NCBI RefSeq assembly: GCF_016616235.1
Contig: NZ_CP067100.1
Location: 7,437,001-7,501,000 of the forward strand
Direction of reading: 5' to 3'
From: Bradyrhizobium diazoefficiens
Lineage (GTDB): Bacteria; Pseudomonadota; Alphaproteobacteria; Rhizobiales; Xanthobacteraceae
Length of the DNA stretch: 64,000 bases
The notes under the pieces are model-generated. The model made no database searches and was not told the DNA's origin. It saw nothing but the letters and a program-made list of their open reading frames with translations. The translations under genes were made by a program, and so were the position numbers. Positions 43,146 through 51,803 of the stretch are shown in pieces (position 1 is the first letter of the stretch; each line of letters starts with the position of its first letter).

Positions 43146-43757
43146 ATGCCGAACGTCATCGCCATCAACGCCCAAGCCAGCCAGAGCATCATCGCCGCTC
43201 AGGCGACCTCGGACGACATGCTTCTCGAAAGCATTGCCGACGGCAACCGGACGGCCATGCACATCCTCTATTGCCGTCACAACGTGCGGGTCTATCGCTT
43301 CATCCTGCGCATCGTGCGCGATGCCACGACGGCGGAAGACCTCGTCAGCCAGGTGTTTCTGGACGTGTGGCGGACCGCCGGCCAGTTTCAGGGCCGTTCA
43401 CAGGTCTCGACCTGGCTGCTCTCGATCGCCCGGTTCAAGGCGCTGACCGCAATGCGCCAGCGCCGCTTCGAGGACATCGACCAGGAGGACGTGCGCCAGA
43501 TCCCTGATGATACCGACACGCCCGAGACCTCGCTCGACCGCAATGATACCAGCGCCATCCTGCGCGCCTGCGTCGCAAAACTGTCACCCGCGCATCGCGA
43601 GATCATCAATCTCGTCTACTACCACGAGAAGTCGGTGGAGGAGGTCGGTCGGATCATCGGCATCCCCCAGAGCACGGTGAAGACCCGCATGTTCTATGCC
43701 CGCAAGCAACTGGCCGATTTGCTGAAGGGCGCCGGCGTCGACCGTTTCGCTGCGTAA
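43146..43757 (+). CDS. ECF-type RNA polymerase sigma factor
   Basis: 203 residues. Region 2 (about 20-95: NRTAMHILYCRHNVRVYRFI, AEDLVSQVFLDVWRTAGQF) and region 4 (about 135-195: LSPAHREIINLVYYHEKSVE, IIGIPQSTVKTRMFYARKQL). It redirects RNA polymerase to a small regulon. GGGGAG lies 8-13 nt before the ATG. No recognisable anti-sigma gene is adjacent. The next real genes are a CcdA-like protein and a thioredoxin, after a 731-bp gap, so a link to thiol or oxidative stress is possible but not shown. Confidence 0.88.
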   Translation: MPNVIAINAQASQSIIAAQATSDDMLLESIADGNRTAMHILYCRHNVRVYRFILRIVRDATTAEDLVSQVFLDVWRTAGQFQGRSQVSTWLLSIARFKALTAMRQRRFEDIDQEDVRQIPDDTDTPETSLDRNDTSAILRACVAKLSPAHREIINLVYYHEKSVEEVGRIIGIPQSTVKTRMFYARKQLADLLKGAGVDRFAA

Positions 43758-43771
43758 GATAAGGGATTTCA

Positions 43772-43876
43772 ATGGGACAGGGCCGAAACTCCGGCCTGTT
43801 CCACACGGAAGTGTTACCGCCGACGAAACAATTGAAACGAAGCACAACATCAGGCGGAAAAACTTCTCTCCTATAA
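43772..43876 (+). CDS. Possible small basic peptide after the sigma factor, 34 aa
   Basis: MGQGRNSGLFHTEVLPPTKQ and so on, ending GGKTSLL. It starts 14 bp after the sigma-factor stop with AAGGGA upstream, so it could be translated from the same mRNA. It is short, basic and of unrecognised type; it may be chance. Confidence 0.3.
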   Translation: MGQGRNSGLFHTEVLPPTKQLKRSTTSGGKTSLL

Positions 43877-43918
43877 AGCTCACATACGGTTTTCGTTAAA
43901 CCTCCCAAGGACCTCCAG

Positions 43919-43960
43919 CGACCCGGACGGGATGCCCCCCTCCGGGTCGTTTTGTGTTTT
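43919..43960 (+). terminator. Strong Rho-independent terminator
   Basis: Stem CGACCCGGA (43919-43927) and TCCGGGTCG (43941-43949) followed by TTTTGTGTTTT. It ends transcription 160 nt after the sigma-factor stop. The preceding AAACCTCCCAAGGACCTCC carries two CCUCC anti-ribosome-site motifs, so the same hairpin may close a small RNA. Confidence 0.85.
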
Positions 43961-43984
43961 GGGCCTCGGTGGCCGCGGCGGACC

Positions 43985-44395
43985 CGCCTCTCCCGCTTGC
44001 GGGAGAGGCCGATGCGCGGCGGGCGATGCGGAGCATCGTCCCGCGCGCAGCGGGTGAGGGTTCTCTCCTCTGGGGGATGTCCCGTTGCGGAGATACCCTC
44101 TCCCCAGCCCTCCCCCGCAAGCGTAGGGCAATCGCATATGGATTTCACGAGGACTGTCCGCGGGCTTGCCCCGCCTCTCCCGCTTGCGGGAGAGGCCGAC
44201 GCGCTCGCAGAGCGCGGCGGGTGAGGGCTCTCGCCACGCAGGGACGTCCTCCGCAATTTCCTGGAATCCCGACGCGGAGAGACCCCCACCCCAGCCCTCC
44301 CCCGCAAGCGGGAGAGGGAGTCCAGCGCCGATGCCGCCGCATCGTCCGCGCCATATGCGATTGCCCTACCCGCAAGCGGGGGAGGGAGCGCACCA
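43985..44395. repeat. Array of palindromic intergenic repeats
   Basis: At least two full units (43987-44130 and 44173-44322) and a third partial one to about 44390, each with CTCTCCCGCTTGCGGGAGAG and CCCTCCCCCGCAAGCG arms. The segment AGGGCAATCGCATATGG (44126-44142) recurs inverted as CCATATGCGATTGCCCT at 44351-44367, framing two units. No gene is seen in 43961-44488. Confidence 0.8.
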
Positions 44396-44488
44396 TTGCC
44401 CTGCACTCCCGTCACGAACACGTGACGCTGCGTAACGACCGGAGCGTTCATCGCGAACAATCCTCGTGACCTCCCTCACGAGTGCCCC

Positions 44489-45187
44489 ATGCTCGACCTC
44501 CTCTTCGCTCTCCTCGCTGGCATCCTCACGATCGCGGCGCCGTGCACGCTGCCGATGCTGCCGATCCTGCTCGGCGCCTCGATCGGGCGCAACTCGCAAC
44601 TGCGGCCGGCGATGATTGCGCTCGGCTTCGTCGTCTCCTTCTCCGCCGTCGCGTTGCTGCTCGGTGCATTGACGCGCCTGTTCGATTTCGATCCGAACGT
44701 GCTGCGCGAGGCGGCCGCGATCCTGCTGCTCGGCTTTGGCCTGCTGATGCTGTGGCCGGCGCCGTTCGAATGGCTGTCGATCCGGCTCAATGGCTGGCTC
44801 GATCTTGGCGCTGCGAGCTCCGTGAAGCGCGAGGGCGCGCTCGGCGGCCTCCTGCTCGGCGCCACGTTGGGCCTGGTGTGGACGCCCTGCGCAGGCCCCG
44901 TGCTCGGCTCGATCCTGACGCTGGTTGCGACCTCGAAGAATCTTGTCTGGGCCGGCACGCTGCTGGTCGCCTACGCCATCGGCGCGGCGATCCCGATGCT
45001 GGCGATCGCCTATGGCGGTCAGGCCGCCACCACACGCGTACGCAGCCTCGCACGGCTCTCGCCGCGGCTGCAGCAGGGCTTTGGTATCGTCGTGATCGCC
45101 TTCGCGCTCGCCGCCTATTTCCAATACGACACGCTGATCCTGGCGTGGCTCACCGGCTTCTATCCCACCGGCCAGATCGGCCTTTGA
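44489..45187 (+). CDS. ccdA: CcdA/DsbD-type thiol-disulfide membrane transporter
   Basis: 232 residues, about six membrane helices. The two conserved cysteines are Cys19 (AAPCTLPMLPILLG) and Cys134 (WTPCAGPVLG), the pair that carries reducing equivalents across the inner membrane. The thioredoxin-like protein encoded 30 bp downstream is its likely periplasmic partner. CcdA proteins serve cytochrome c maturation or periplasmic thiol repair; which applies here is not decided. Confidence 0.85.
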   Translation: MLDLLFALLAGILTIAAPCTLPMLPILLGASIGRNSQLRPAMIALGFVVSFSAVALLLGALTRLFDFDPNVLREAAAILLLGFGLLMLWPAPFEWLSIRLNGWLDLGAASSVKREGALGGLLLGATLGLVWTPCAGPVLGSILTLVATSKNLVWAGTLLVAYAIGAAIPMLAIAYGGQAATTRVRSLARLSPRLQQGFGIVVIAFALAAYFQYDTLILAWLTGFYPTGQIGL

Positions 45188-45217
45188 TCGCCTCGCATCC
45201 CAACGGAGAACACGTCC

Positions 45218-45781
45218 ATGACTTTCAAGCTGCTCGCCGTCTCCGCCGCCCTGGTCGGCATCGCCGTGACCGGCGCCGTCATTCCCGGCATCTGCGACGA
45301 AGCTTCGCGCGCAGCGCCGATCACGGTCGCCGCAGCAACGCAATCGACCGCGCCCGACTTCACCGGCATCACCAACTGGTTCAACTCGAAGCCGCTGAGC
45401 CTCGCCGACCTGCGCGGCAAGGTCGTGCTGGTCGATTTCTGGACCTATGGCTGCGTCAACTGCGTCAACACGCTGCCGCACGTCACCGAGCTCTATGCCA
45501 AGTACAAGGACCGCGGTCTCGTCGTGGTCGGCGTGCACACGCCGGAATTCCCGTTCGAGCGCTCGGCGTCCAACGTGCAGGCGGCGCTGAAGCGCCACGG
45601 CATCACCTATCCGGTGGCGCAGGACAATGAGTCCAAAACCTGGAACGCCTACAGCAACCAGTATTGGCCGGCGCAATACATCGTCGACCAGAACGGCAAG
45701 ATCGTGTTCCAGCATGCAGGCGAAGGCCGTTACGACGAGATCGACCGCACCGTGGCCAAGCTGCTGAACGCCAGCAGCTGA
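45218..45781 (+). CDS. Periplasmic thioredoxin-like protein (TlpA/ResA type)
   Basis: 187 residues with an N-terminal export signal or anchor (KLLAVSAALVGIAVTGAVIP). AhpC/TSA-type thioredoxin fold: LVDFWTYGCVNCVNTLPHV holds the active site C79-V-N-C82 instead of the common CPPC. Later TYPVAQDNESKTWNAYSNQY and WPAQYIVDQNGK fit the family. It probably receives electrons from the CcdA-like protein encoded just upstream. Confidence 0.85.
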   Translation: MTFKLLAVSAALVGIAVTGAVIPGICDEASRAAPITVAAATQSTAPDFTGITNWFNSKPLSLADLRGKVVLVDFWTYGCVNCVNTLPHVTELYAKYKDRGLVVVGVHTPEFPFERSASNVQAALKRHGITYPVAQDNESKTWNAYSNQYWPAQYIVDQNGKIVFQHAGEGRYDEIDRTVAKLLNASS

Positions 45782-45865
45782 GGCGGCATCAGCGGCGTGC
45801 GGTTGCAGCTTGACTCCACGGACCCGTCCGTGGAGTTTCGCGGGCGACGGAATCAGCCGCCCGCA

Positions 45866-46840
45866 ATGGACGACGCGATCACCAGCACCGACATCCGCCT
45901 TCGTGAAGGCGCCTCGATCGCGCAGCGGCTGGTCACGGCCGGCTTTGCGGCCGCGGTTGCGCTGTGCTTCACGCCGGGCCTGTTCACGCACGATCCTCTC
46001 GAAATCATTATCTCGGTGGTCGCGCTGCTCGTGGGCGCAGGGTTCGTCCTCGGCATCATGATGACGCCAGCGGTGGTGTGGATCATCACGCCGAACGAAA
46101 TCCTGATTGGGCATCAGCGTCCGTTCGGAAAGCTGCAGACGCGGGTCGTCGGGAAGGACGACATCAGCGGATTGCAGGTCCCCGGCAGCAAGCGGGTGAA
46201 AGCCCGCTTTCAGCTCGTCTTCACGCTGGCTTCAGGGGAACGCCTGACCTCCCCGCCGATCTCCGACGTCAGGCATGTCCACGACACCGTGGCGCGGATC
46301 GCCGCGCAGTTCGACGTCCCCAATGTCGAGGCACCCGTCAATCCGCTCGATGCCAGCAATCCCGAGATGCATCTCGGCGAGCCGCTCGAGCCGTTTTCCG
46401 CGCGCGACATCCGCATCGTCGCGCTGATCGCTGTCGCACTGTCCGCCGTACCCTACGCCTATAAGCTCTGGCGCGGATGGCCGCCCAGCCATGTCGATAT
46501 CCTGCTGCTGCCGCTCGGCGCAATCGCGGCGTTCGCCGTCTATCGATACGCCAATCTCGTGACCGGCGCGTTCTGGATCATCCGCGAGGGCGACATCCGT
46601 GTCGAACGCCTGTGGGGCGACGGCACGCCGCGCACGGATCATATCGAGGGGCGCGATGTGAAGACGATCACCGTCGAACGCCGCGGCCGGTCCGAGGACG
46701 AGCATTGCATCGTCGTGATCCGGCTGCACTCCGGCCGGCGGTTTCGCAGCCCCCGCATCGGCTCGCGGCCCGAGGCCCGCGCGGTGGGAGCCGAAATCGT
46801 GCGGCGGCTCGGGATCGGGGCGGAGAGCAACAGGATCTAG
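45866..46840 (+). CDS. Hypothetical membrane protein with two helix pairs
   Basis: 324 residues from the ATG at 45866; a GTG at 45797 would add 23 residues and has little support. Helices about 22-40 and 47-68, then a soluble beta-rich domain (RVVGKDDISGLQVPGSKRVK), a second helix pair about 185-235, and another similar beta-rich segment at the C-terminus (IREGDIRVERLWGDGTPRTD). The repeated helix-pair plus PH-like module suggests internal duplication. I do not recognise a function. Confidence 0.6.
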   Translation: MDDAITSTDIRLREGASIAQRLVTAGFAAAVALCFTPGLFTHDPLEIIISVVALLVGAGFVLGIMMTPAVVWIITPNEILIGHQRPFGKLQTRVVGKDDISGLQVPGSKRVKARFQLVFTLASGERLTSPPISDVRHVHDTVARIAAQFDVPNVEAPVNPLDASNPEMHLGEPLEPFSARDIRIVALIAVALSAVPYAYKLWRGWPPSHVDILLLPLGAIAAFAVYRYANLVTGAFWIIREGDIRVERLWGDGTPRTDHIEGRDVKTITVERRGRSEDEHCIVVIRLHSGRRFRSPRIGSRPEARAVGAEIVRRLGIGAESNRI

Positions 46841-46892
46841 CCGGCATCCCGCGACAGTTGTCGACGTTGATCTCACCGCGAGTTCGGTCTGA

Positions 46893-47016
46893 GCCTCTCC
46901 CGCTTGCGAGACAGGTCGCGCCGAAGGCGCGGGTGAGAGTTCTCTCCTCTGGGGGAGTGTCCCATTGCGGAGACACCCTCTCCCCAGCCCTCCCCCGCAG
47001 GCGGGGGAGGGAGTGC
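46893..47016. repeat. Palindromic intergenic repeat
   Basis: CCTCTCCCGCTTGCGAGACAGG, a mutated version of the usual palindrome (46895-46916), GCGCCGAAGGCGCGGGTGAG, and CCCTCCCCCGCAGGCGGGGG (46988-47007) with its completing bases. The remaining gap to 47205 shows no gene and presumably holds the promoter of the transpeptidase gene. Confidence 0.75.
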
Positions 47017-47205
47017 ACCACGCCCAGTCGCGACAATCTTCGCTTTTCGCGCCATCCCCTGTTTGTGGCATTGCGTGGGGCCCGTCAAAAAACCAAAGGC
47101 ATTCTCGTGACATACCAGTTGAGCGCGCCTTGAACTTGCCACGAAGCTGCCCCTGAGTTCAGATGGTTCCGAATGATTTGCGCTGTGGCAGCGGGGAGAG
47201 ATTGA

Positions 47206-47799
47206 ATGACGGATTTTCGTCGCCTGACCGGGACGCTTGTGGCTGCAATCGGCTTGATGCTGTCCGCCTCGCAAGCGATCGCCCAGCAGCCGGACCGCGG
47301 CGACGAGCCGGGCCTGATCGCCGACGACAGCTACGAGCTCGATCCCGAATGGCAGAAGCAGGTGGTCTATTTCCGCACCACCGAACCGCCGGGCACGATC
47401 ATCGTCTCGACCGCCGAACGGCACCTCTATCTGGTGCAGCCCGGCGGGCGGGCGATCCGCTACGGCATCGGCGTCGGCCGCGACGGTTTTCAGTGGCAGG
47501 GGCTGGTGACCATCACCAACAAGAAGGAATGGCCGGACTGGACGCCGCCGCCGGAGATGATCCAGCGCCAGCCCTATCTGCCGCGCTTCATGGCTGGGGG
47601 CCCCGGCAATCCGCTCGGCGCGCGCGCCATGTATCTCGGCACCACCGTCTACCGCATCCACGGCACCAACCGTCCCGATACGATCGGCACCAAGGTGTCC
47701 TCGGGCTGCTTCCGCCTCGTCAACAACCACGTCGCCGATCTTTACGATCGCGTCCCTGTCGGCACCAAGGTCGTGATCCGGCAGAAGCCCGAACTCTAG
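47206..47799 (+). CDS. L,D-transpeptidase (YkuD family)
   Basis: 197 residues with signal peptide (LVAAIGLMLSASQAIA). The catalytic motif runs from His152 (IHGTNRPDTIG) to Cys168 (SSGCFRL). Such enzymes form 3-3 peptidoglycan cross-links or attach proteins to peptidoglycan in the periplasm. GGGGAG precedes the ATG. It shares its strand with the binding-protein gene 54 bp downstream, but a functional link is not evident. Confidence 0.88.
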   Translation: MTDFRRLTGTLVAAIGLMLSASQAIAQQPDRGDEPGLIADDSYELDPEWQKQVVYFRTTEPPGTIIVSTAERHLYLVQPGGRAIRYGIGVGRDGFQWQGLVTITNKKEWPDWTPPPEMIQRQPYLPRFMAGGPGNPLGARAMYLGTTVYRIHGTNRPDTIGTKVSSGCFRLVNNHVADLYDRVPVGTKVVIRQKPEL

Positions 47800-47853
47800 G
47801 TCCTCCCCCTTCTTCAATATTCCTTTTCCCGATTATTTCGAGAGAGAGACATC

Positions 47854-48891
47854 ATGCGCAGTTTTCGAGGCGGCCTGCTGATCGGGCTCGCGGTCGCCGT
47901 GCTGGTCGCCGTTCTGGCCGTCGTCTATGAATTCTATGACACCCGCACCCTGAAGCGCACCGTGCGCCGCGGCGAGGTGCTGTGCGGCGTCAACAAGGGC
48001 CTGCCGGGCTTCTCGATTCCCGACGACAAGGGCAACTGGACCGGCTTCGACGTCGATTTCTGCCGCGCGGTGGCGGCTGCGATCTTCAACGATCCGGGCA
48101 AGGCGCGGTTCGTGCCGCTCGACGCCAGCGAGCGCTTCAAGGAATTGCAGAGCCGGAAGGTGGACATCCTCTCGCGCAACTCGACCTGGAGCATGGCGCG
48201 CGAGCTCGATTACGACCTCTATTTCCCGGCGGTGGCCTATTACGACGGCGCAGGCTTCATGCTGCCGCGGTCGCGCAACAAGGAGACTGCACTCGACCTG
48301 ACCGGCAGCAAGGTCTGCGTGCAGGCCGGCACCACCACGGCACTCAACGTCGCCGACTACTTCCGCGCCAACAACATGAAGTATGACGAGGTGAAGTTCG
48401 ACAAGCTCGACGACGTGGTGAAGGCCTACGACACCGGCAAGTGCGACACGCTCTCCGCCGACGTCTCCCAGCTCTACGCGCTCAGGCTGAACCTCGGTAA
48501 GCCCGGCGACCACATGATCCTGCCGGAGATGATCTCCAAGGAGCCGCTCGCCCCCGTCGTGCGCCAGCGCGACGACGACTGGATGATGATCGTGAAATGG
48601 ACGCTCTATGCGATGATCAACGCCGAAGAGCTCGGCGTCTCCTCGGAGAACGTCGATGAGGCCCTCAAGTCGAAAAAGCCGGAGGTGATGCGCCTCGTCG
48701 GCACCGAGGGCAATTATGGCGAGCAGCTCGGCCTCACCAAGGACTGGGCCGTCCGCATCATCCGCCATGTCGGCAATTACGGCGAGATGTACGAGCGCAA
48801 CATCGGCGAGAAATCCAAGCTGAAGATCCCGCGCGGCATGAACCAGCTGTGGAATGCGGGCGGCGTGCAGTACGCGCCGCCGATGCGGTAA
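47854..48891 (+). CDS. aapJ: Amino acid ABC solute-binding protein (AapJ-like), orphan
   Basis: 345 residues. N-terminal membrane segment (GLLIGLAVAVLVAVLAVVYE) acts as signal or anchor. Family 3 binding protein: VLCGVNKGLPGFSIPDDKGN, GFDVDFCRAVAAAIF, and LSRNSTWSMARELDYDLYFP, typical of the general L-amino-acid receptor AapJ. The aapQMP genes are not adjacent. The symbol rests on family resemblance. Confidence 0.8.
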   Translation: MRSFRGGLLIGLAVAVLVAVLAVVYEFYDTRTLKRTVRRGEVLCGVNKGLPGFSIPDDKGNWTGFDVDFCRAVAAAIFNDPGKARFVPLDASERFKELQSRKVDILSRNSTWSMARELDYDLYFPAVAYYDGAGFMLPRSRNKETALDLTGSKVCVQAGTTTALNVADYFRANNMKYDEVKFDKLDDVVKAYDTGKCDTLSADVSQLYALRLNLGKPGDHMILPEMISKEPLAPVVRQRDDDWMMIVKWTLYAMINAEELGVSSENVDEALKSKKPEVMRLVGTEGNYGEQLGLTKDWAVRIIRHVGNYGEMYERNIGEKSKLKIPRGMNQLWNAGGVQYAPPMR

Positions 48892-48903
48892 CGGCTCTCT
48901 CCG

Positions 48904-48989
48904 GCGTCATTGCGAGGAGCGAAGCGACGAAGCAATCCAGAATCCCTTCGCGGTGACAGACTGGATTGCTTCGCTTCGCTCGCAATGAC
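48904..48989. repeat. GTCATTGCGAG-type inverted repeat
   Basis: CGTCATTGCGAGGAGCGAAG (48904-48923) with AAGCAATCCAG, and inverted CTGGATTGCTTCGCTTCGCT plus CGCAATGACG ending at 48989. The same family occurs at 52949-53037 and, in part, near 13371. Confidence 0.8.
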
Positions 48990-49025
48990 GAGCTTGGGGC
49001 GAGCCCTCTCTACACCCTCAACTGT

Positions 49026-49130
49026 CATCGCCCGGCTTGGCCGGGCCATCCAGTATTCCAGAGACAGTTGTTGGTAATCGAGAAGCCGCGGCGTACTGGG
49101 TCGCCCGGTCAAGCCGGGCGACGACACTGA
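49026..49130. repeat. CGCCCGGCTTGGCCGGGC-type inverted repeat
   Basis: GTCATCGCCCGGCTTGGCCG (49026-49045) is mirrored by CCCGGTCAAGCCGGGCGACG (49107-49126), separated by about 60 bp. A related element is at 54310-54425. Together with the preceding repeat it fills the gap 48892-49165. Confidence 0.75.
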
Positions 49131-49165
49131 CTGTGAGGTGGCGTCTCCCGCCTCACAGTCAACCC

Positions 49166-50305
49166 TCAATACCCCCGCGCCCGCGCCAACTGCTCGGTAT
49201 GGTAATTCGCGTCCCCAAACAATTCCTCGCACACCCGGGCGCGCTTCATGAAGAAGCCGATGTCGAACTGGTCGGTCATGCCCATGCCGCCATGCATCTG
49301 CACGCCCTCCTGCACCGCGCGGGTGGCGGTGGTGCCGGCGCGGGCTTTTGCCACGGCCACGCTTGATGCAGCCTTGGCGACGTCGGCGTCGAGCGCCTGA
49401 AGCGCCTTCATGGTGGCGGCGCGGGTGATCTCGATGTCGACGTAGAGCTGCGCGGCGCGGTGCTGCAGTGCCTGGAATTCGCCGATCAGCTTGCCGAACT
49501 GCTTTCTGCTCTTGAGGTATTCGACGGTGCGGCCAAAGACTTCGTCGCTGAGGCCGACCATTTCGGCGGCGACCGCGCCGCGGCCGATGTCGAGCACGCC
49601 ATCGAGCAGGCTGGCTGCCTGATCCACCTCGCCGAGCACGCTGTCGGCATTGACCTCGACATTGGCGAAATCGATCCGCGCTGCATTGTGCGAATCGACC
49701 ATGATGGTGCGCTCGATCGCAACGCCCTTCGCCTTGGGGTCGACCAGGAACAGAGTCAGCCCCTCGCGCTCCCCGGCCGAGCCGGCGGTGCGCGCGGCAA
49801 CGATGAGCAAGTCGGCGACGTGACCATCAACCACCAACGCCTTGGCGCCGGAAAGTCTAAAACCGTTACCGGCGCGCACGGCCTGCAAGCTGGTCTGCAG
49901 TGGACGGTGCTTGGCGCCCTCGTCGACCGCGAGCGTTGCGAGCAGCGAGCCGCTGGCGATCTTCGGCAACACGTCCGATTTCTGCGCGGCATTGCCGCCG
50001 CGGTTCAGGGCCGAGGCCGCGACCACGCTGGTGGCGAGGAAGGGCGACGGCATCAGGGTGCGGCCGATCTCCTCCATGACGATGCCGGCCTCCATGAAGC
50101 CGAGACCGCTGCCGCCGAACTCCTCCGGCACCAGCAGGCCGGCAAATCCCATCTCGGCGAAGGCGTGCCAGAGCTCCTTGGAGAAGCCGGCGGGATCCTT
50201 GGAGTCGCGCAAGCTGCGCAGGTGCGACACCGGCGCCTTGTCGCTGATCAATCCGCGCGCAGAGTCGCGGAGCATCGATTGTTCTTCGGTGAGGACGAGG
50301 GCCAT
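49166..50305 (-). CDS. Acyl-CoA dehydrogenase
   Basis: 379 residues, FAD-dependent. N-terminal helical domain (LTEEQSMLRDSARGLISDKA, GFAGLLVPEEFGGSGLGFME), middle beta domain, and C-terminal helices with GVQMHGGMGMTDQFDIGFFM. Substrate binding in this subfamily is less canonical, and it is paired with a second acyl-CoA dehydrogenase gene immediately upstream. Such pairs often form mixed complexes acting on bulky or branched acyl-CoAs. Start ATG at 50305. Confidence 0.85.
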   Translation of the reverse strand: MALVLTEEQSMLRDSARGLISDKAPVSHLRSLRDSKDPAGFSKELWHAFAEMGFAGLLVPEEFGGSGLGFMEAGIVMEEIGRTLMPSPFLATSVVAASALNRGGNAAQKSDVLPKIASGSLLATLAVDEGAKHRPLQTSLQAVRAGNGFRLSGAKALVVDGHVADLLIVAARTAGSAGEREGLTLFLVDPKAKGVAIERTIMVDSHNAARIDFANVEVNADSVLGEVDQAASLLDGVLDIGRGAVAAEMVGLSDEVFGRTVEYLKSRKQFGKLIGEFQALQHRAAQLYVDIEITRAATMKALQALDADVAKAASSVAVAKARAGTTATRAVQEGVQMHGGMGMTDQFDIGFFMKRARVCEELFGDANYHTEQLARARGY

Positions 50306-50344
50306 GGGTGATCCCAGAACTTGACGGTCAATTTGATGATTGCA

Positions 50345-50462
50345 TCGGCTCCCTCCGCCTGAAAGGGGGAGGATCGGGGTGGGGGTCTGCCACACGCTCG
50401 GTGCCCGTGGCTGACCCTCACCCGGCGCTACGCGCCGACCTCTCCCTTGCAGGGAGAGGTGA
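50345..50462. repeat. Palindromic intergenic repeat between the two dehydrogenase genes
   Basis: Contains GGGGGAGGATCGGGGTGGGG (50366-50385) and the palindrome CGGCGCTACGCGCCG followed by ACCTCTCCCTTGCAGGGAGA (50440-50459). It occupies most of the 162-bp gap. Confidence 0.7.
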
Positions 50463-50467
50463 ACACT

Positions 50468-51667
50468 TTATGCCCCCGGCAGATCCAGGATGCGCTTGGC
50501 GACGATGCCGAGCATCACCTCGCTGGTGCCGCCCTCGATCGAGTTGGCCTTGGTGCGCAGCCAGGCGCGCGGGCGGGCGCCTTGCCGCGAGCGCTCGCTT
50601 TCCCATTCCAGCGCATCGACGCCGCCGGCCGACATCAGGATCTCGTAGCGGCGCTTATTGAGCTCGGTGCCGTAATATTTCATCGCAGAGGAGAACGCCG
50701 GATGCGCCTGCCCAGCCTTGGCGAGGTCGACGGCGCGCTCGGCGCAAGCCGCGAGCGCGGCTTCATCGACGTCGAAGCTGGCGATCTGGCCGCGCAGCAT
50801 GGAATCGTCGAGCTTCCCTTGCGCATCGGTGCCGACGGAATCGGCCGCGATCTGGCCGAGCGGACGGCCGACGCCGCGCTCGCCCATACCCGAGATCATC
50901 GCCCGCTCGTGCTGGAGCAGATATTTCGCGACGTCCCAGCCGCGATTGATCTGACCCACGACGTGCGACTTCGGCACGCGAACGCCGTCGAAGAAAGTTT
51001 CGCAGAACGGCGAATAGCCGGAGATCAAGAGGATCGGCCTGGTCGAGACGCCCTTCGAGGTCATGTCGAACAGGATGAAGCTGATGCCGTCGTGTTTCTT
51101 GGCAGTGGGATCGGTGCGGACGAGGCAGAAGATCCAGTCGGCGTAGTTGGCGTACGACGTCCAGATCTTCTGGCCGGTGATGATGAAGTCGTCGCCGTCG
51201 CTCTCGGCGCGGGTCTGGAGCGAAGCGAGGTCGGAGCCGGCGTTGGGTTCGGAATAGCCCTGGCACCAGCGGATTTCGCCCGCGGCGATCTTCGGCAGAT
51301 GCTCTTTCTTTTGCGCTTCGTTGCCGTATTTCAACAGCGCCGGCCCGAGCATCCAGATGCCGAAACTCGACAGCGGCGGACGCGCGCCGATCCTGGCCAT
51401 CTCGGCGCGCAGCACCTTGTGCTCGGCGGCATTCAGACCACCGCCGCCGTACTCCTTCGGCCAGTCCGGCACGGTCCAGCCCTTGTCGCGCATGCGCTCG
51501 AACCAGATGCGCTGCGGCTCGGAGGAGAACTTTGCGTTGCGTCCGCCCCAGAACACGTCGGCGTCGGAGGTTGCGGGCTTGCGCATTTCCGGCGGACAAT
51601 TGGCTTCCAGCCAGGCGCGCGTCTCGCTGCGGAGTGTCTCGAGATCGGCGGTCTCAGATTCGCTCAT
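50468..51667 (-). CDS. Acyl-CoA dehydrogenase
   Basis: 399 residues. WTVPDWPKEYGGGGLNAAEH, flavin-binding WCQGYSEPNAGSDLASLQTR, and WIFCLVRTDPTAKKHDG are typical. The C-terminal NSIEGGTSEVMLGIVAKRIL closes the fold. Start ATG at 51667 chosen because GGAAACG precedes it; an ATG at 51679 lacks a ribosome site. It is first of the leftward pair with the dehydrogenase at 49166. Length and paired layout resemble the two-gene enzymes of side-chain oxidation; the substrate is unknown. Confidence 0.87.
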   Translation of the reverse strand: MSESETADLETLRSETRAWLEANCPPEMRKPATSDADVFWGGRNAKFSSEPQRIWFERMRDKGWTVPDWPKEYGGGGLNAAEHKVLRAEMARIGARPPLSSFGIWMLGPALLKYGNEAQKKEHLPKIAAGEIRWCQGYSEPNAGSDLASLQTRAESDGDDFIITGQKIWTSYANYADWIFCLVRTDPTAKKHDGISFILFDMTSKGVSTRPILLISGYSPFCETFFDGVRVPKSHVVGQINRGWDVAKYLLQHERAMISGMGERGVGRPLGQIAADSVGTDAQGKLDDSMLRGQIASFDVDEAALAACAERAVDLAKAGQAHPAFSSAMKYYGTELNKRRYEILMSAGGVDALEWESERSRQGARPRAWLRTKANSIEGGTSEVMLGIVAKRILDLPGA

Positions 51668-51803
51668 GGTCGTTTCCATCAATCAAATTCGACTTGTTGG
51701 ACGCGACTCTGGGCCATCGCCCGGTGGAATTCAACCACTTCCGTAGCCCGCATTCGGCTATAGTCGCCGCCATGGCGAGCTTGAAAACAAAGAGGAAACA
51801 ACA

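Noticed and set aside
43985..44395. Possible CRISPR array
   Set aside because: The repeated units are palindromic, of unequal length and spacing, and match dispersed intergenic repeats elsewhere in the window; no cas genes are near.
45797..45865. GTG start for the membrane protein at 45866
   Set aside because: The added 23 residues are Pro/Arg-rich, with no ribosome site, and lie directly after the thioredoxin stop.
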